DNA of 64,000 nucleotides from Streptomyces sp. NBC_01549 (GCF_026339955.1 NZ_JAPEPW010000001.1:2046001-2110000); one strand, 5' to 3'; counted from the first letter of the stretch, positions 17,907-28,892 are shown. A program made the numbers and translations. Notes: generated from the letters alone by a model not told the origin.

Positions 17907-19115
17907 ATGCCCGCAGATCTCGCCGTCATCGGACTCGGACATCTCGGCCTGCCCTTGGCCCAGGCCGCCGTCGCCGCCGGCATCCCCACGCTCGGCTACA
18001 AAACCGGGCCGGAAGGCGGCTCACTCACCCCCGCCGAACTGCGCCGGATGCTCTCGGGGGGCTTCCGGCCGACCACCAACCCCGCCGAGCTCGGCCGCGT
18101 CCGCACCGCCGTCATCTGTGCCCCGACCCCACCCGGCCCGGACGGCGCCCCCGACCTGGGCCAAGTGGCCTCGGCCGCCCGCACCCTGGCCGAACGGCTG
18201 CGCCCGCACACCACCGTGATCCTGGAGTCGCCGGTCCACCCCGGCACCACCGAGGACTTCCTGCGCCCGCTCCTCGAAGAGGGCTCGGGCCTGCGCGCGG
18301 GGCGCGACTTCCACCTCGCGTACTCGCCCAGCCGCGTCGATCCCGGCAACCGCGACTTCACCCCCGCCAACACCCCCAAGGTCATCGGCGGCCTCACCCC
18401 CGCCTGCACCGAGTCGGCCGCCACCTTCTACGGGCGCCTCACCGACAAGGTCGTACGCGCGCGTGGCCCCCGCGAGGCGGAGACCGTGCAACTCCTGGAA
18501 ACCAACTACCGGCACGTCAACATCGCCCTGGTCAACGAGATGGCCGTGCTCTGCCACGACCTGAACGTCGACCTGTGGGACGTCATCCGCTGCGCCGAGA
18601 CCAAGCCGTTCGGATTCCAGGCGTTCCGGCCGGGACCGGGCGTCGGCGGCCACGGCATCGCCCAGGACCTCACGGGCCACTCGGGCCGCACCCTCCGGAT
18701 GGTCGAACTGGCCCAGCACGTCAACAGCCACATGCCGCAGTACGTCATCCAGCGTGCCGCCACGCTCCTCAACGAGCACGGGAAGTCGGCCCGCGCCGCA
18801 CGCGTGCTCCTCCTCGGCGTCACCTACAAGCCCGACCTCGCCGACCAACAGAACTCGCCCGCCCGCGAGATCGCCCTGCGTCTGATGGAGCTCGGCGCGA
18901 CCGTCAGCTACCACGACCCGCACGTCCCTGCCTGGAACGTGCTCGGCCGTCCCGTCCCGCGCGCGGACTCCCTCTACGAGGCCGCCGCCGACGCCGACCT
19001 CACGATCCTGCTCCAGCAGCACCGCACGTACGACCTGCAGGGACTGTCGGTGAAAGCACAACTGCTGCTGGACACCCGGGGCGCCACGCCCACGGGGGCG
19101 GCGCACCGGCTGTGA
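17907..19115 (+). CDS. UDP-glucose/UDP-ManNAc dehydrogenase-family protein lacking the catalytic Cys
   Basis: A 402-residue member of the nucleotide-sugar 6-dehydrogenase family, which normally oxidises a UDP-sugar to a uronic acid in two NAD steps. GGGAAGGACGG precedes the ATG. The N-terminal Rossmann site GLGHLGLPLA (9-18), the middle segment NYRHVNIALVNEMA and TKPFGF with Lys233 are conserved. The active-site loop normally reads GPGVGGHC but here is GPGVGGHG (243-250), with Gly250 replacing the nucleophilic cysteine. YSPERV-type residues are also altered to YSPSRV. The protein therefore probably cannot run the normal reaction. It may be a reductase or dehydrogenase of another kind, or a binding protein. 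The open frame and normal length argue against simple decay. Confidence 0.85.
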   Translation: MPADLAVIGLGHLGLPLAQAAVAAGIPTLGYKTGPEGGSLTPAELRRMLSGGFRPTTNPAELGRVRTAVICAPTPPGPDGAPDLGQVASAARTLAERLRPHTTVILESPVHPGTTEDFLRPLLEEGSGLRAGRDFHLAYSPSRVDPGNRDFTPANTPKVIGGLTPACTESAATFYGRLTDKVVRARGPREAETVQLLETNYRHVNIALVNEMAVLCHDLNVDLWDVIRCAETKPFGFQAFRPGPGVGGHGIAQDLTGHSGRTLRMVELAQHVNSHMPQYVIQRAATLLNEHGKSARAARVLLLGVTYKPDLADQQNSPAREIALRLMELGATVSYHDPHVPAWNVLGRPVPRADSLYEAAADADLTILLQQHRTYDLQGLSVKAQLLLDTRGATPTGAAHRL

Positions 19116-19157
19116 GCGTTCTCCGCGAGATCCCCACGCGGGAATCCCACCATGCCG

Positions 19158-19190
19158 AAACGGCCCACCGGTTGAACCGGCGGGCCGTTT
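19158..19190. terminator. Bidirectional terminator hairpin
   Basis: AAACGGCCC pairs with GGGCCGTTT around an inner CCGGTT/AACCGG stem, giving a strong hairpin between convergent genes (the dehydrogenase and the secreted-protein gene). The hairpin ends in TTT on one strand and begins with AAA on the other, so it could act both ways. Confidence 0.8.
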
Positions 19191-19211
19191 GAACGAGCAT
19201 TTGAACGAGCA
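19188..19211. repeat. Exact 12-bp tandem duplication
   Basis: TTTGAACGAGCA occurs twice in immediate succession (19188-19199 and 19200-19211), just after the terminator stem and before the stop of the secreted-protein gene. It looks like a recent slippage duplication. Confidence 0.8.
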
Positions 19212-19217
19212 ACTGAA

Positions 19218-19739
19218 TTACCTGGCCGAGTGCTCGTAGCGGTAACCGATCGCCTTACGAGCCGTCCCCTTACCCACGTCCTTGCCGGTAATCTTGCTGT
19301 ACACGCTGAAGGAGTAATCCTCGTAGAGCGGGTACGCCTTCAAGGTCCCGAACTTGCCCCTGGGAACATTCCAGCTGCCCGCCATGCTCTTCGTACGCGA
19401 TTTCGTGACATCGAAGCCGACGGCCGCGGACACGGGCTCCGCGGACACCGTGATCGTCGCGCTCTTCGTGTTGCTCACGGTTTCGATGGCGGTCAGCGTG
19501 AGCGTCATGGGGCCTCGTCCCTGCACTATGGCAATGGAATTCTTGCCCTGCACCAGTCCGTGATACTTGACGCTCTTGATGCCGCAAAAGGCCGGGTTGA
19601 ACTGGAGCCTCGCGCTCCGGCACGGTGTCTTCGAGGCAGCACTGGCCTCGCCGGTCATTCCCATGGTGCCCGCGAGCACGGCAAGGGTCATGGCTGCAGC
19701 GCGTGCGCCACGGGATACGGCAAAGCCGGTCGATCGCAA
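19218..19739 (-). CDS. Small secreted protein of unknown function
   Basis: A 173-residue protein not recognised as any named family. TTG at 19739 is chosen because GAGGGGA lies about five bases upstream; starting there gives a normal signal peptide (basic start, hydrophobic core ending near GEASAA). The mature part has two cysteines close together (TPCRSARLQFNPAFCGIKS) that could form a disulphide, then about 120 residues rich in Ser, Thr, Val and Lys with alternating hydrophobics, suggesting a beta-sandwich. It has no enzyme motif. It lies alone between two terminator hairpins, so it is its own transcription unit. Confidence 0.75.
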   Translation of the reverse strand: MRSTGFAVSRGARAAAMTLAVLAGTMGMTGEASAASKTPCRSARLQFNPAFCGIKSVKYHGLVQGKNSIAIVQGRGPMTLTLTAIETVSNTKSATITVSAEPVSAAVGFDVTKSRTKSMAGSWNVPRGKFGTLKAYPLYEDYSFSVYSKITGKDVGKGTARKAIGYRYEHSAR

Positions 19740-19870
19740 CGGATTTCCCCTCGTTCTGCTACTGGTCAAGCAGCAGGACAAAGACTACCGATGTCAGGGA
19801 CACAACAGATAAGCGAATCGATGTATCTGATCAACATTTGAGCTTGTCTCAGCATGAAGGCCACTCGGAG

Positions 19871-19905
19871 GGGGCTCGGACCGGGCGGGAACCGGACCGA
19901 GCCCC
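19871..19905. terminator. Terminator hairpin displaced from guaB3 by an IS
   Basis: GGGGCTCGG pairs with CCGAGCCCC around an inner CCGG/CCGG stem. Before the IS701-family insertion at 19928-21312 this hairpin would have lain just after the guaB3 stop codon, so it is most likely the original guaB3 terminator. It also lies about 130 bp upstream of the secreted-protein start. Confidence 0.75.
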
Positions 19906-19927
19906 TCGGCTCAGTCGGCGGCGCTAA

Positions 19928-21312
19928 TACTGCAACCGCATCTGCCGTGACAGGTGCTGGGTTGGCTCGTTGTTCCGACTGTGCGATGAATCGTTGACGG
20001 TTGAGCAGGTCGAGTCGTGGTCCGAGGGGATAGCCGGGTTCCATGCCCGGTTCGCCCACCGTTTCGGCAGGTCGGAGCCCCGCGAGCGGGCGTCGGACTA
20101 CCTGAACGGGTTGCTCGCGCCGCTTGAGAAGAAGAACGGGTGGACGCTGTCGGAGCAGGTCGGGCAGTTGCGCCCCGACGGCGTCCAGCGCCTGCTCAAC
20201 CACTCCGACTGGGACGAGAACGCGGTCCGCGACGATGTCCGGGACTTCGTCGTGGAGACCATCGGCGCCAAGGACGCGGTGCTGATCGGCGACGACACCG
20301 GCTTCCTGAAGAAGGGCACCAAGTCCGCCGGCGTCCAGCGGCAGTACACCGGCACAGCCGGCCGCACGGAGAACAGCCAGATCGGAACATTCCTGGCCTA
20401 CGCCTCCGCCAGGGGCGGGCGTTGATCGACCGCGAGCTCTACATCCCCGTCTCCTGGACGGATGACCGTGACCGCTGCCGCGCGGCCGGGATCGACGACG
20501 AGGTCCCCTTCGCGACCAAGAACGAGCACTTCAAGTGGATGCTGCAACGCGCCATCGACGCGGGTGTCCCGTTCGCGTGGGTCACCGCTGACGAGGCATA
20601 CGGGCAGGTCAAGCACCTGCGAGTGTGGCTGGAGGAACGTCGGGTCGCGCACGTGCTGGCTACGAAGGTCAACGACACTGTGATCACCACGCACGGGGCG
20701 GACACGCGGGTGGACCAGTTGGTCGCCGCGCTGCCCCGCCAGCGGTGGAAACGAATCTCCGGCGGGGCCGGCGCGCACGGTGAGCGGATCTACGACTGGG
20801 CGCGTGTCGCGATCCGCCCGTCCTGGGAAAACGGCTTCGGGCACTGGGTGCTGGCCCGACGCAGCGTCAGCGACCCGAGCGAGATCGCCTACTACGTCTG
20901 CTACGGCCCGGTCGCCTCCCGACTGAAAGACCTGGTCAAAGTAGCTGCCGCGAGGTGGGCGGTCGAGGAGTGCTTCCAGACCGCGAAGGGAGAGTGCGGT
21001 CTGGACCACTACCAGGTGCGGCTCTACCGGGCCTGGTACCGCCACATCACCCTGGCCATGGCCGCCCTTGCCTACCTGACCGCCGTCCGCGCCGCAGAAG
21101 CCACAAAGGGGCACTCTCGACGACGAGCAAGACCTCATACCCCTCAGCGTCCCGGAGATCCGCCGGTTGATGGGCCACGTCGTCGTCACGCGCCACTGTC
21201 ACAGCAACGAGCACCATCTGCACTGGTCACGCTTCCGACGACGCAGCCAAGCCCGAGCCCGCCGCTCCCACTATAAACGCCGAGGCCACATTCTCCAGAT
21301 GCGGTTGCAGTA
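19928..21312. mobile_element. IS701-family insertion sequence, decayed (1,385 bp)
   Basis: The ends are 17-bp perfect inverted repeats, TACTGCAACCGCATCTG at the left and its complement at the right. They are flanked by 4-bp direct repeats CTAA (19924-19927 and 21313-21316), which fit the YTNA target preference of IS701. The element carries one transposase gene broken by two frameshifts. The right-hand CTAA contains the stop codon of guaB3, so the insertion left that gene intact. Confidence 0.93.
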
Positions 21313-21316
21313 CTAA
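19970..21316 (+). pseudogene. Frameshifted IS701-family transposase
   Basis: A DDE transposase remnant in three frames. The first part (19970 to about 20416) has the family sequence VLIGDDTGFLKKGTKSAGVQRQY, with the first catalytic Asp. A one-base deletion in AGGGGCGGGCG near 20413 moves the frame; the second part resumes with ALIDRELYIPVSWTDDRDR and WVTADEAYG and has the late WAVEECFQTAKGECGLDHYQVR block. A second shift near 21112 moves to a third frame carrying LIPLSVPEIRRL and an Arg-rich tail. That last frame would stop at TAA 21314-21316, inside the target duplication. No full-length protein can be made without frameshifting. Confidence 0.9.
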
Positions 21317-22437
21317 CGCTTGTGCTGGGAGTCCGCGACCGTCACCTCGACGCGCTGGAACTCCTTGAGCTCGCTGTAGCCGGTGGTGGCCATGGCGCGG
21401 CGGAGGGCGCCGAAGATGTTCATGGAACCGTCGGGGATGTGCGAAGGCCCGGTGAGGATCTCCTCGATGGTGCCGACGGTGCCGAGGTCGACCTTCTTGC
21501 CGCGCGGCAGCTCCTCGTTGACCGCCTCCATGCCCCAGTGATGGCCCTTGCCGGGCGCGTCGGTGGCGCGGGCCAGCGGAGAGCCCATCATCACCGAGTC
21601 GGCGCCGCACGCGATCGCCTTGGGGAGGTCGCCGGACCAGCCGACACCGCCGTCCGCGATCACGTGCACATAGCGGCCGCCGGACTCGTCCATGTAGTCG
21701 CGGCGGGCCGCGGCCACGTCGGCGACGGCGGTCGCCATCGGGACCTGGATGCCCAGCACGTTGCGCGTGGTGTGCGCGGCGCCGCCGCCGAAGCCGACCA
21801 GGACACCGGCCGCGCCCGTGCGCATCAAGTGCAGCGCCGCCGTGTACGTGGCGCAGCCGCCGACGATCACCGGGACGTCGAGCTCGTAGATGAACTGCTT
21901 CAGGTTCAGCGGCTCGGCGGCACCGGAGACGTGCTCCGCCGAGACCGTCGTACCGCGGATGACGAAGATGTCCACGCCCGCGTCGACGACGGCCTTGGAG
22001 AACTGGGCCGTGCGCTGCGGCGACAGGGCGGCCGCGGTGACGACGCCGGAGTCGCGCACCTCCTTGATGCGCTGCCCGATCAGCTCCTCCTTGATGGGAG
22101 CGGCGTAGATCTCCTGGAGGCGGCGGGTCGCGGTGTCCGCGTCCAGCTCGGCGATCTCGTCGAGCAGCGGCTGCGGGTCCTCGTACCGCGTCCACAGTCC
22201 TTCGAGGTTCAGTACGCCCAGGCCGCCCAGCTCGCCGATGCGGATCGCGGTGGCCGGGGAGACGACCGAGTCCATCGGGGCGGCCAGGAACGGCAGCTCG
22301 AAGCGGTAGGCGTCGATCTGCCAGGCGATCGAGACCTCCTTCGGGTCCCGCGTACGGCGGCTCGGGACGACGGCGATGTCGTCGAAGGCGTACGCCCGGC
22401 GGCCGCGCTTGCCGCGCCCGATCTCGATCTCAGTCAC
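21313..22437 (-). CDS. guaB3: GuaB3, IMP dehydrogenase-related protein
   Basis: A 374-residue TIM-barrel protein of the IMPDH/GMP-reductase superfamily without CBS domains. It begins [16 protein letters not shown], typical of the actinobacterial GuaB3 group found beside guaB. The catalytic loop that in IMP dehydrogenase reads GSICTTR is here [10 protein letters not shown] (217-226), with His222 in place of the catalytic Cys. M. tuberculosis GuaB3 also lacks this cysteine, so the loss is a group trait and the reaction is unsettled. The gene follows guaB by 104 bp. Its TAG stop lies inside the CTAA duplication of the adjacent IS, so its downstream terminator is now 1.4 kb away. Confidence 0.93.
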   Translation of the reverse strand: MTEIEIGRGKRGRRAYAFDDIAVVPSRRTRDPKEVSIAWQIDAYRFELPFLAAPMDSVVSPATAIRIGELGGLGVLNLEGLWTRYEDPQPLLDEIAELDADTATRRLQEIYAAPIKEELIGQRIKEVRDSGVVTAAALSPQRTAQFSKAVVDAGVDIFVIRGTTVSAEHVSGAAEPLNLKQFIYELDVPVIVGGCATYTAALHLMRTGAAGVLVGFGGGAAHTTRNVLGIQVPMATAVADVAAARRDYMDESGGRYVHVIADGGVGWSGDLPKAIACGADSVMMGSPLARATDAPGKGHHWGMEAVNEELPRGKKVDLGTVGTIEEILTGPSHIPDGSMNIFGALRRAMATTGYSELKEFQRVEVTVADSQHKR

Positions 22438-22496
22438 GTGTGTGGCCTTTCCCTCTTCGTTTCTGCGCCTCCCAGTATCCCCGACACCTACGACAA

Positions 22497-22525
22497 GGGC
22501 GGCCCCGGAACCTCCGGGACCGCCC
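22497..22525. terminator. Hairpin between guaB and guaB3
   Basis: GGGCGG and CCCGG arms pair with TCCGGG and CCGCCC across a short AACC loop, 16 bp beyond the guaB stop codon. It would end or attenuate the guaB transcript, making guaB3 expression partly independent. Confidence 0.7.
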
Positions 22526-22541
22526 TCATGTACCTGTACGG

Positions 22542-24856
<2,315 letters not shown>

Positions 24857-25522
24857 CTACTGCTCCGCCAGTGCCCGCAACCGGCTCAGTGCGCGGTGCT
24901 GGGCCACCCGTACGGCGCCTGGTGACATTCCCAACATCTGGCCCGTCTCCTCGGCCGTGAGGCCCACCGCGATGCGGAGCAGAAGCAGCTCGCGCTGGTT
25001 CTCGGGGAGGTTGGCCAGGAGTTTCTTGGCCCACTCGGCGTCGCTGCTGAGGAGGGCGCGCTCCTCCGGGCCGAGGGAGTCGTCGGGGCGCTCGGGCATC
25101 TCGTCCGAGGGAACCGCCGTCGAACCGGGGTGGCGCATCGCGGCTCGCTGCAGGTCAGCGACCTTGTGCGCGGCGATGGCGAAGACGAACGCCTCGAAGG
25201 GGCGCCCGGTGTCCTTGTAGCGCGGCAGTGCGAGGAGCACCGCTACGCAGACCTCCTGGGCCAGGTCCTCGACGAAGTGCCGCGCATCGCCCGGAAGTCG
25301 GGAGAGGCGGGTGCGGCAGTAGCGCAACGCCAAGGGATGTACACGGGCGAGCAGGTCGTGCGTGGCCTGCTCGTCGCCGTCGACCGCGCGATGGACGAGC
25401 GCACCGATCACCGTCGTCTCGTCGTCGCGCATCGGTCCATGGTGCCTTGGCGTCGTCTTGTCCGTGGCACCGCGTCCATAGTTGTGCACCGAAGCGTTAT
25501 GAGCAGGTGCGCCGGAACTCAT
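24857..25522 (-). CDS. shbA: ECF sigma factor of the SigD/ShbA group
   Basis: A 221-residue sigma factor. ATG 25522 (MSSGAPAHN) follows a strong GGAAGGGGAGG site; ATG 25432 ([10 protein letters not shown]) is a shorter alternative used in some annotations. Region 2 includes [41 protein letters not shown]. Region 4 includes [45 protein letters not shown]. Its place beside guaB, bldM and whiD matches M. tuberculosis sigD, which sits near guaB2 and whiB3. In S. griseus the ShbA-type factor is known to drive the principal sigma gene hrdB. The symbol rests on position and sequence style. Confidence 0.85.
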   Translation of the reverse strand: MSSGAPAHNASVHNYGRGATDKTTPRHHGPMRDDETTVIGALVHRAVDGDEQATHDLLARVHPLALRYCRTRLSRLPGDARHFVEDLAQEVCVAVLLALPRYKDTGRPFEAFVFAIAAHKVADLQRAAMRHPGSTAVPSDEMPERPDDSLGPEERALLSSDAEWAKKLLANLPENQRELLLLRIAVGLTAEETGQMLGMSPGAVRVAQHRALSRLRALAEQ

Positions 25523-25636
25523 CTCCGTCGCCCTCCCCTTCCGCTCGACCGACTCGTCCCCGAGGAACTCCACACCTCAAGCATGCGGCATCCGCGGCGA
25601 AACGAGCAGCGGGCACTCGGCGGGCCCTGTTGTCGG

Positions 25637-25662
25637 CCCCGCCCACCATGAGGTAGGCGGGG
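25637..25662. terminator. Probable bldM terminator hairpin
   Basis: CCCCGCC pairs with GGCGGGG across a 12-base loop, 27 bp beyond the bldM stop codon and before the sigma-factor gene. Confidence 0.6.
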
Positions 25663-25688
25663 TGCGTCGTACCCCCGCGACGGCTCAC

Positions 25689-26300
25689 CTAACGAACCAG
25701 ACCCCACCGGAAACCGAGCGCCACGGCGTGCGCGCGGTCCGAGGCGCCGAGCTTCTTGAAGAGCCGCCGGGCGTGCGTCTTCACGGTGTCCTCGGAGAGG
25801 AACAGCTCGCGGCCGATCTCGGCGTTGGAGCGGCCGTGACTCATGCCTTCCAGCACCTGGATCTCACGCGCCGTGAGCGTCGGCGCCGCGCCCATCTCGG
25901 CCGACCGCAGTCTGCGCGGGGCGAGCCGCCAGGTGGGGTCGGCGAGCGCCTGGGTCACGGTCGCACGCAGCTCCGCGCGGGAGGCGTCCTTGTGCAGATA
26001 GCCGCGGGCCCCGGCGGCGACGGCGAGTGCCACTCCGTCCAGGTCCTCGGCCACGGTGAGCATGATGATGCGCGCACCGGGGTCGGCGGACAACAGCCGC
26101 CGAACGGTCTCGACGCCACCCAGTCCGGGCATGCGTACGTCCATCAGAATCAGGTCCGAGCGGTCGGCACCCCAGCGGCGGAGGACTTCCTCGCCGTTGG
26201 CTGCCGTCGTCACGCGCTCGACGCCGGGCACGGTCGCCACCGCGCGGCGGAGCGCCTCTCGGGCAAGCGGGGAGTCGTCGCAGACGAGGACGGATGTCAT
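25689..26300 (-). CDS. bldM: BldM, atypical response regulator for aerial growth and sporulation
   Basis: A 203-residue regulator. ATG 26300 follows GGAGGG. The receiver domain (1-120) keeps Asp8, Asp9 and Asp54 (LILMDVRMPG). The LuxR/FixJ-type helix-turn-helix (LTAREIQVLEGMSHGRSNAEIGR onward) fills the C-terminus. The family is known to act without conventional phosphorylation, as a homodimer on early aerial-mycelium genes and with WhiI on late sporulation genes. It is encoded divergently from whiD, as in other streptomycetes. A perfect SigBldN-type promoter lies 133-160 bp upstream of the start. Confidence 0.96.
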   Translation of the reverse strand: MTSVLVCDDSPLAREALRRAVATVPGVERVTTAANGEEVLRRWGADRSDLILMDVRMPGLGGVETVRRLLSADPGARIIMLTVAEDLDGVALAVAAGARGYLHKDASRAELRATVTQALADPTWRLAPRRLRSAEMGAAPTLTAREIQVLEGMSHGRSNAEIGRELFLSEDTVKTHARRLFKKLGASDRAHAVALGFRWGLVR

Positions 26301-26432
26301 GGCCGCCCTCCGCAGCTGATGCGCGTCACCTTGAGCCTCCAGGCTGGTACGAATCGTCATCTGTGCGGTCGACACTCGCCGACGGAACTGCCGTCTGCCC
26401 GAGCGCTTGTTCCTTCAACCGCCTCCGCCCTC

Positions 26433-26460
26433 TCAACGATGGTCACTCGAAAGAGTTACG
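26433..26460 (-). promoter_or_regulatory. SigBldN-type promoter of bldM
   Basis: On the minus strand, CGTAAC (26460-26455) is followed after exactly 16 bases by CGTTGA (26438-26433). These are the -35 and -10 sequences known for the SigBldN-dependent bldM promoter p1. Transcription would start near 26426, giving a leader of about 125 bases. Confidence 0.88.
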
Positions 26461-26689
26461 GGGCAGTCGGTCATCTTCGGCACTCTACGTGAGGGCGTGG
26501 ACACGGCGCAGACATGCACAACGGACCCTCAACGTTTCACCACAACCTATGCCCCATTCAGCCTGTTTTCTTCCCATTTGCTGGTGTCTGCGGCTAGATT
26601 CGCAATGAGTCATATTTTCATCTCCTTAGATCGTAGATGTACGGTCGGTGGGCACAGAGCAGCCCAGAACGGCGACAAGGGGACATGTA

Positions 26690-27022
26690 ATGGCAGATTT
26701 CTCCCGCCTTCCCGGTCCGAACGCGGACCTATGGGACTGGCAGCTCCTCGCGGCCTGCCGCGGGGTCGACAGCTCGCTCTTCTTCCACCCGGAGGGCGAG
26801 CGCGGTGCGGCACGGAGCGCTCGCGAGAACTCGGCCAAAGAGGTCTGCATGAGATGCCCGGTACGCGCCCAGTGCGCGGCACACGCCCTGGCGGTGCGCG
26901 AACCGTACGGCGTGTGGGGCGGCCTGACCGAGGACGAGCGCGAGGAACTCATGGGGCGGGCGCGCAACCGGCTGGTGGCGGCGTCGACCACCGGGAGCGG
27001 CGATCCCGCTTCGAACAACTGA
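26690..27022 (+). CDS. whiD: WhiD, WhiB-like iron-sulphur protein for spore maturation
   Basis: A 110-residue protein. AAGGGGACATGTA precedes the ATG. The four cluster-binding cysteines are Cys23, Cys53, Cys56 and Cys62 (AACRG and EVCMRCPVRAQC). The G(V/I)WGG turn is GVWGG (74-78), and a basic Arg-rich tail follows. WhiB-family proteins bind a [4Fe-4S] cluster and region 4 of the principal sigma factor. WhiD is needed for proper spore septation and wall. M. tuberculosis whiB3 holds the same position beside the sigma factor. The gene is divergent from bldM, with a 389-bp shared control region (26301-26689). Confidence 0.96.
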   Translation: MADFSRLPGPNADLWDWQLLAACRGVDSSLFFHPEGERGAARSARENSAKEVCMRCPVRAQCAAHALAVREPYGVWGGLTEDEREELMGRARNRLVAASTTGSGDPASNN

Positions 27023-27052
27023 AGGAACGTTTCTTCAGTCGAGTCTGCAGCC

Positions 27053-27072
27053 GGGCACGCGCATGCGTGCCC
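27053..27072 (+). terminator. whiD terminator with T-rich tail
   Basis: GGGCACGC pairs with GCGTGCCC across GCAT, followed closely by a run of five T. This is a classic intrinsic terminator 30 bp after the whiD stop. A short three-copy motif resembling CAGCTCNGCCG follows at about 27085-27135. Confidence 0.85.
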
Positions 27073-27143
27073 CTACTTTTTCCAGCTCGGCCGACTTTTC
27101 CCAGCTCAGCCGGCTCTTGCAGCTCCGCCGGCCCTTCCCGGCG

Positions 27144-28040
27144 TCAGCGGGCCGCCGCCCGCGCCAGCTGGTCCAGCGTCGCCGCCACCGCCGGCACCTG
27201 CGCCAGGTCCGGCAGCGTGAGCGCGACGATCTCCCGCCGCACCGGCGGCTCCACCGTCACGGTGCGTGCACCCTTGGGGCGTACGGACTCGATCGCGAGC
27301 TCCGGCAGGACCGCGACCCCGAGGCCCGCGCCGACCAGCCCGACCACGGCCGGGTAGTCGTCGGTGGCGAAGTCGATGCGGGGCACGAAGCCCGCGGCGC
27401 GGCAGACCTCGACCAGTTGTCCGCGGCAGCGCGGACAACCCGCGATCCACGGCTCCCCGGCGAGTTCGGCGATCGCGACCGACCCGGCCCGCGCGAGCCG
27501 GTGCCTCTCGGGGACCAGCCCGACGAGTCGGTCCCGCAGCAGGGGCCGTACGACCAGGTCGTCCCACTCCTCGGCACCCGCGGCGCCCTCGTAGCGGAAC
27601 GCGAGGGCGATGTCGCAGTCGCCGGCCCGGAGCTTCTCGACGGACTCGGGCGGCTCGGCCTCCTCCAGGGAGACCCGGGTGCCGGGATGCGCGGCGCGCA
27701 GGGCGGCGAGGGCCGTGGGGACGAGCGTGGAACTGCCACTGGGGAAGGAGACGAGCCGCACCCGGCCCGCGCGCAGGCCCGCGATCGCGGCGACCTCCTC
27801 CTCGGCGGCGGTCAGGCCCGCGATGATGCCCGCCGCGTGCCGGACCAGCGCCTCACCCGCCTGGGTGAGGCGCATCTCGCGGCCCGTGCGGACGAGGAGT
27901 GGGGTGCCGACGGACGATTCGAGCGCCTTCATCTGCTGGCTGACGGCGGGCTGGGTGCAGCCCAGTTCACGTCCCGCCGCCGAGAAGGAGCCGGTGGCGG
28001 CGACGGCGCGCAGGACACGGAGATGACGGGCCTCGATCAC
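27144..28040 (-). CDS. LysR-family transcriptional regulator
   Basis: A 298-residue regulator with the N-terminal winged helix (VIEARHLRVLRAVAATGSFSAAGREL, QPAVSQQMKALE) and a C-terminal periplasmic-binding-type effector domain from about residue 90. GTG 28040 is chosen because it begins the conserved N-terminus directly; GAAGG lies immediately before it. It is divergent from the MOSC-domain gene 79 bp away, so that gene is the likely target. The effector cannot be named from sequence. Confidence 0.9.
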   Translation of the reverse strand: MIEARHLRVLRAVAATGSFSAAGRELGCTQPAVSQQMKALESSVGTPLLVRTGREMRLTQAGEALVRHAAGIIAGLTAAEEEVAAIAGLRAGRVRLVSFPSGSSTLVPTALAALRAAHPGTRVSLEEAEPPESVEKLRAGDCDIALAFRYEGAAGAEEWDDLVVRPLLRDRLVGLVPERHRLARAGSVAIAELAGEPWIAGCPRCRGQLVEVCRAAGFVPRIDFATDDYPAVVGLVGAGLGVAVLPELAIESVRPKGARTVTVEPPVRREIVALTLPDLAQVPAVAATLDQLARAAAR

Positions 28041-28119
28041 CCTTCGAGCATAAGTGATCCTTGGGTACGGCCGCGAATATTGCGTCGCCGCTTTGGACCT
28101 CATCACCTAGCGTGCTGTC

Positions 28120-28788
28120 ATGAAGCTTCTGTCTCTCAACGTCGGCCGCCCGCGGGCCGTCCCGTACACGGACCATCCCAGGGGTGTGACCGGCATCGAC
28201 AAGCAGCCGGTGGACGGGCCTGTGCGGGTTGCGGCGCCCGGACCCAAAGGGGTCGGAGCGAGCGGCCTCGCCGGGGACGCGGTGTGCGACCTGCGCCATC
28301 ACGGCGGGAACGACCAGGCGGTGTACGCGGTCGCCCGCGAGGACCTCGACGACTGGGGACGCGAGCTCGGCCGGCCACTGGCGAGCGGCTCGTTCGGTGA
28401 GAACCTGACGACCGAGGGGCTCGACGTGTCCGGCGCGCGGATCGGCGAGCACTGGCGCGTCGGCTCCGAGGTGGTCCTCGAAGTCACCTGCGGACGCGTT
28501 CCCTGCCGTACGTTCCAGGGGCACCTCGGCGAGCAGCGCTGGGTGAAGCGGTTCACCCAGAAGGGCGCGCCCGGTGCCTATCTACGGGTGATCGAGCCCG
28601 GCGAGATCCGGGCGGGCGACCCGATCGAGATCGTGCACCGGCCCGACCACGAGGTGACGGTCGCCCTCGCCTTCCGCGCCGAGACGACCGAACGGACGCT
28701 GCTGCCCTGGGTGTTGGCCGCGAGCGACGCACTGCACCCGGAGTTGCTGGAGATGGCGGAGAAATACGTGGCGCGGCAGGGCGGTTAG
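28120..28788 (+). CDS. MOSC-domain protein (YiiM-like)
   Basis: A 222-residue protein with the MOSC fold of molybdenum-cofactor sulphurase C-termini. It has the typical opening LLSLNVGRPRAV, the segment DAVCDLRHHGGNDQAVYAYA-like (here QAVYAVAREDLDDW) and the conserved cysteine in GRVPCRTFQGHL. The relative YiiM detoxifies N-hydroxylated base analogues using molybdenum cofactor. The likely role here is reduction of N-hydroxylated compounds. It is divergent from a LysR gene that probably controls it. Confidence 0.88.
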   Translation: MKLLSLNVGRPRAVPYTDHPRGVTGIDKQPVDGPVRVAAPGPKGVGASGLAGDAVCDLRHHGGNDQAVYAVAREDLDDWGRELGRPLASGSFGENLTTEGLDVSGARIGEHWRVGSEVVLEVTCGRVPCRTFQGHLGEQRWVKRFTQKGAPGAYLRVIEPGEIRAGDPIEIVHRPDHEVTVALAFRAETTERTLLPWVLAASDALHPELLEMAEKYVARQGG

Positions 28789-28892
28789 CGGCCGGTTCGA
28801 CCCTGGGGTGGACCGGCCCGCTGGTACGGTGAAGCTTGGATGGCGCGTCGCGAGAACCAAGCACGTGGCGTCCCCTTGCTCCTGTTTTGTAT

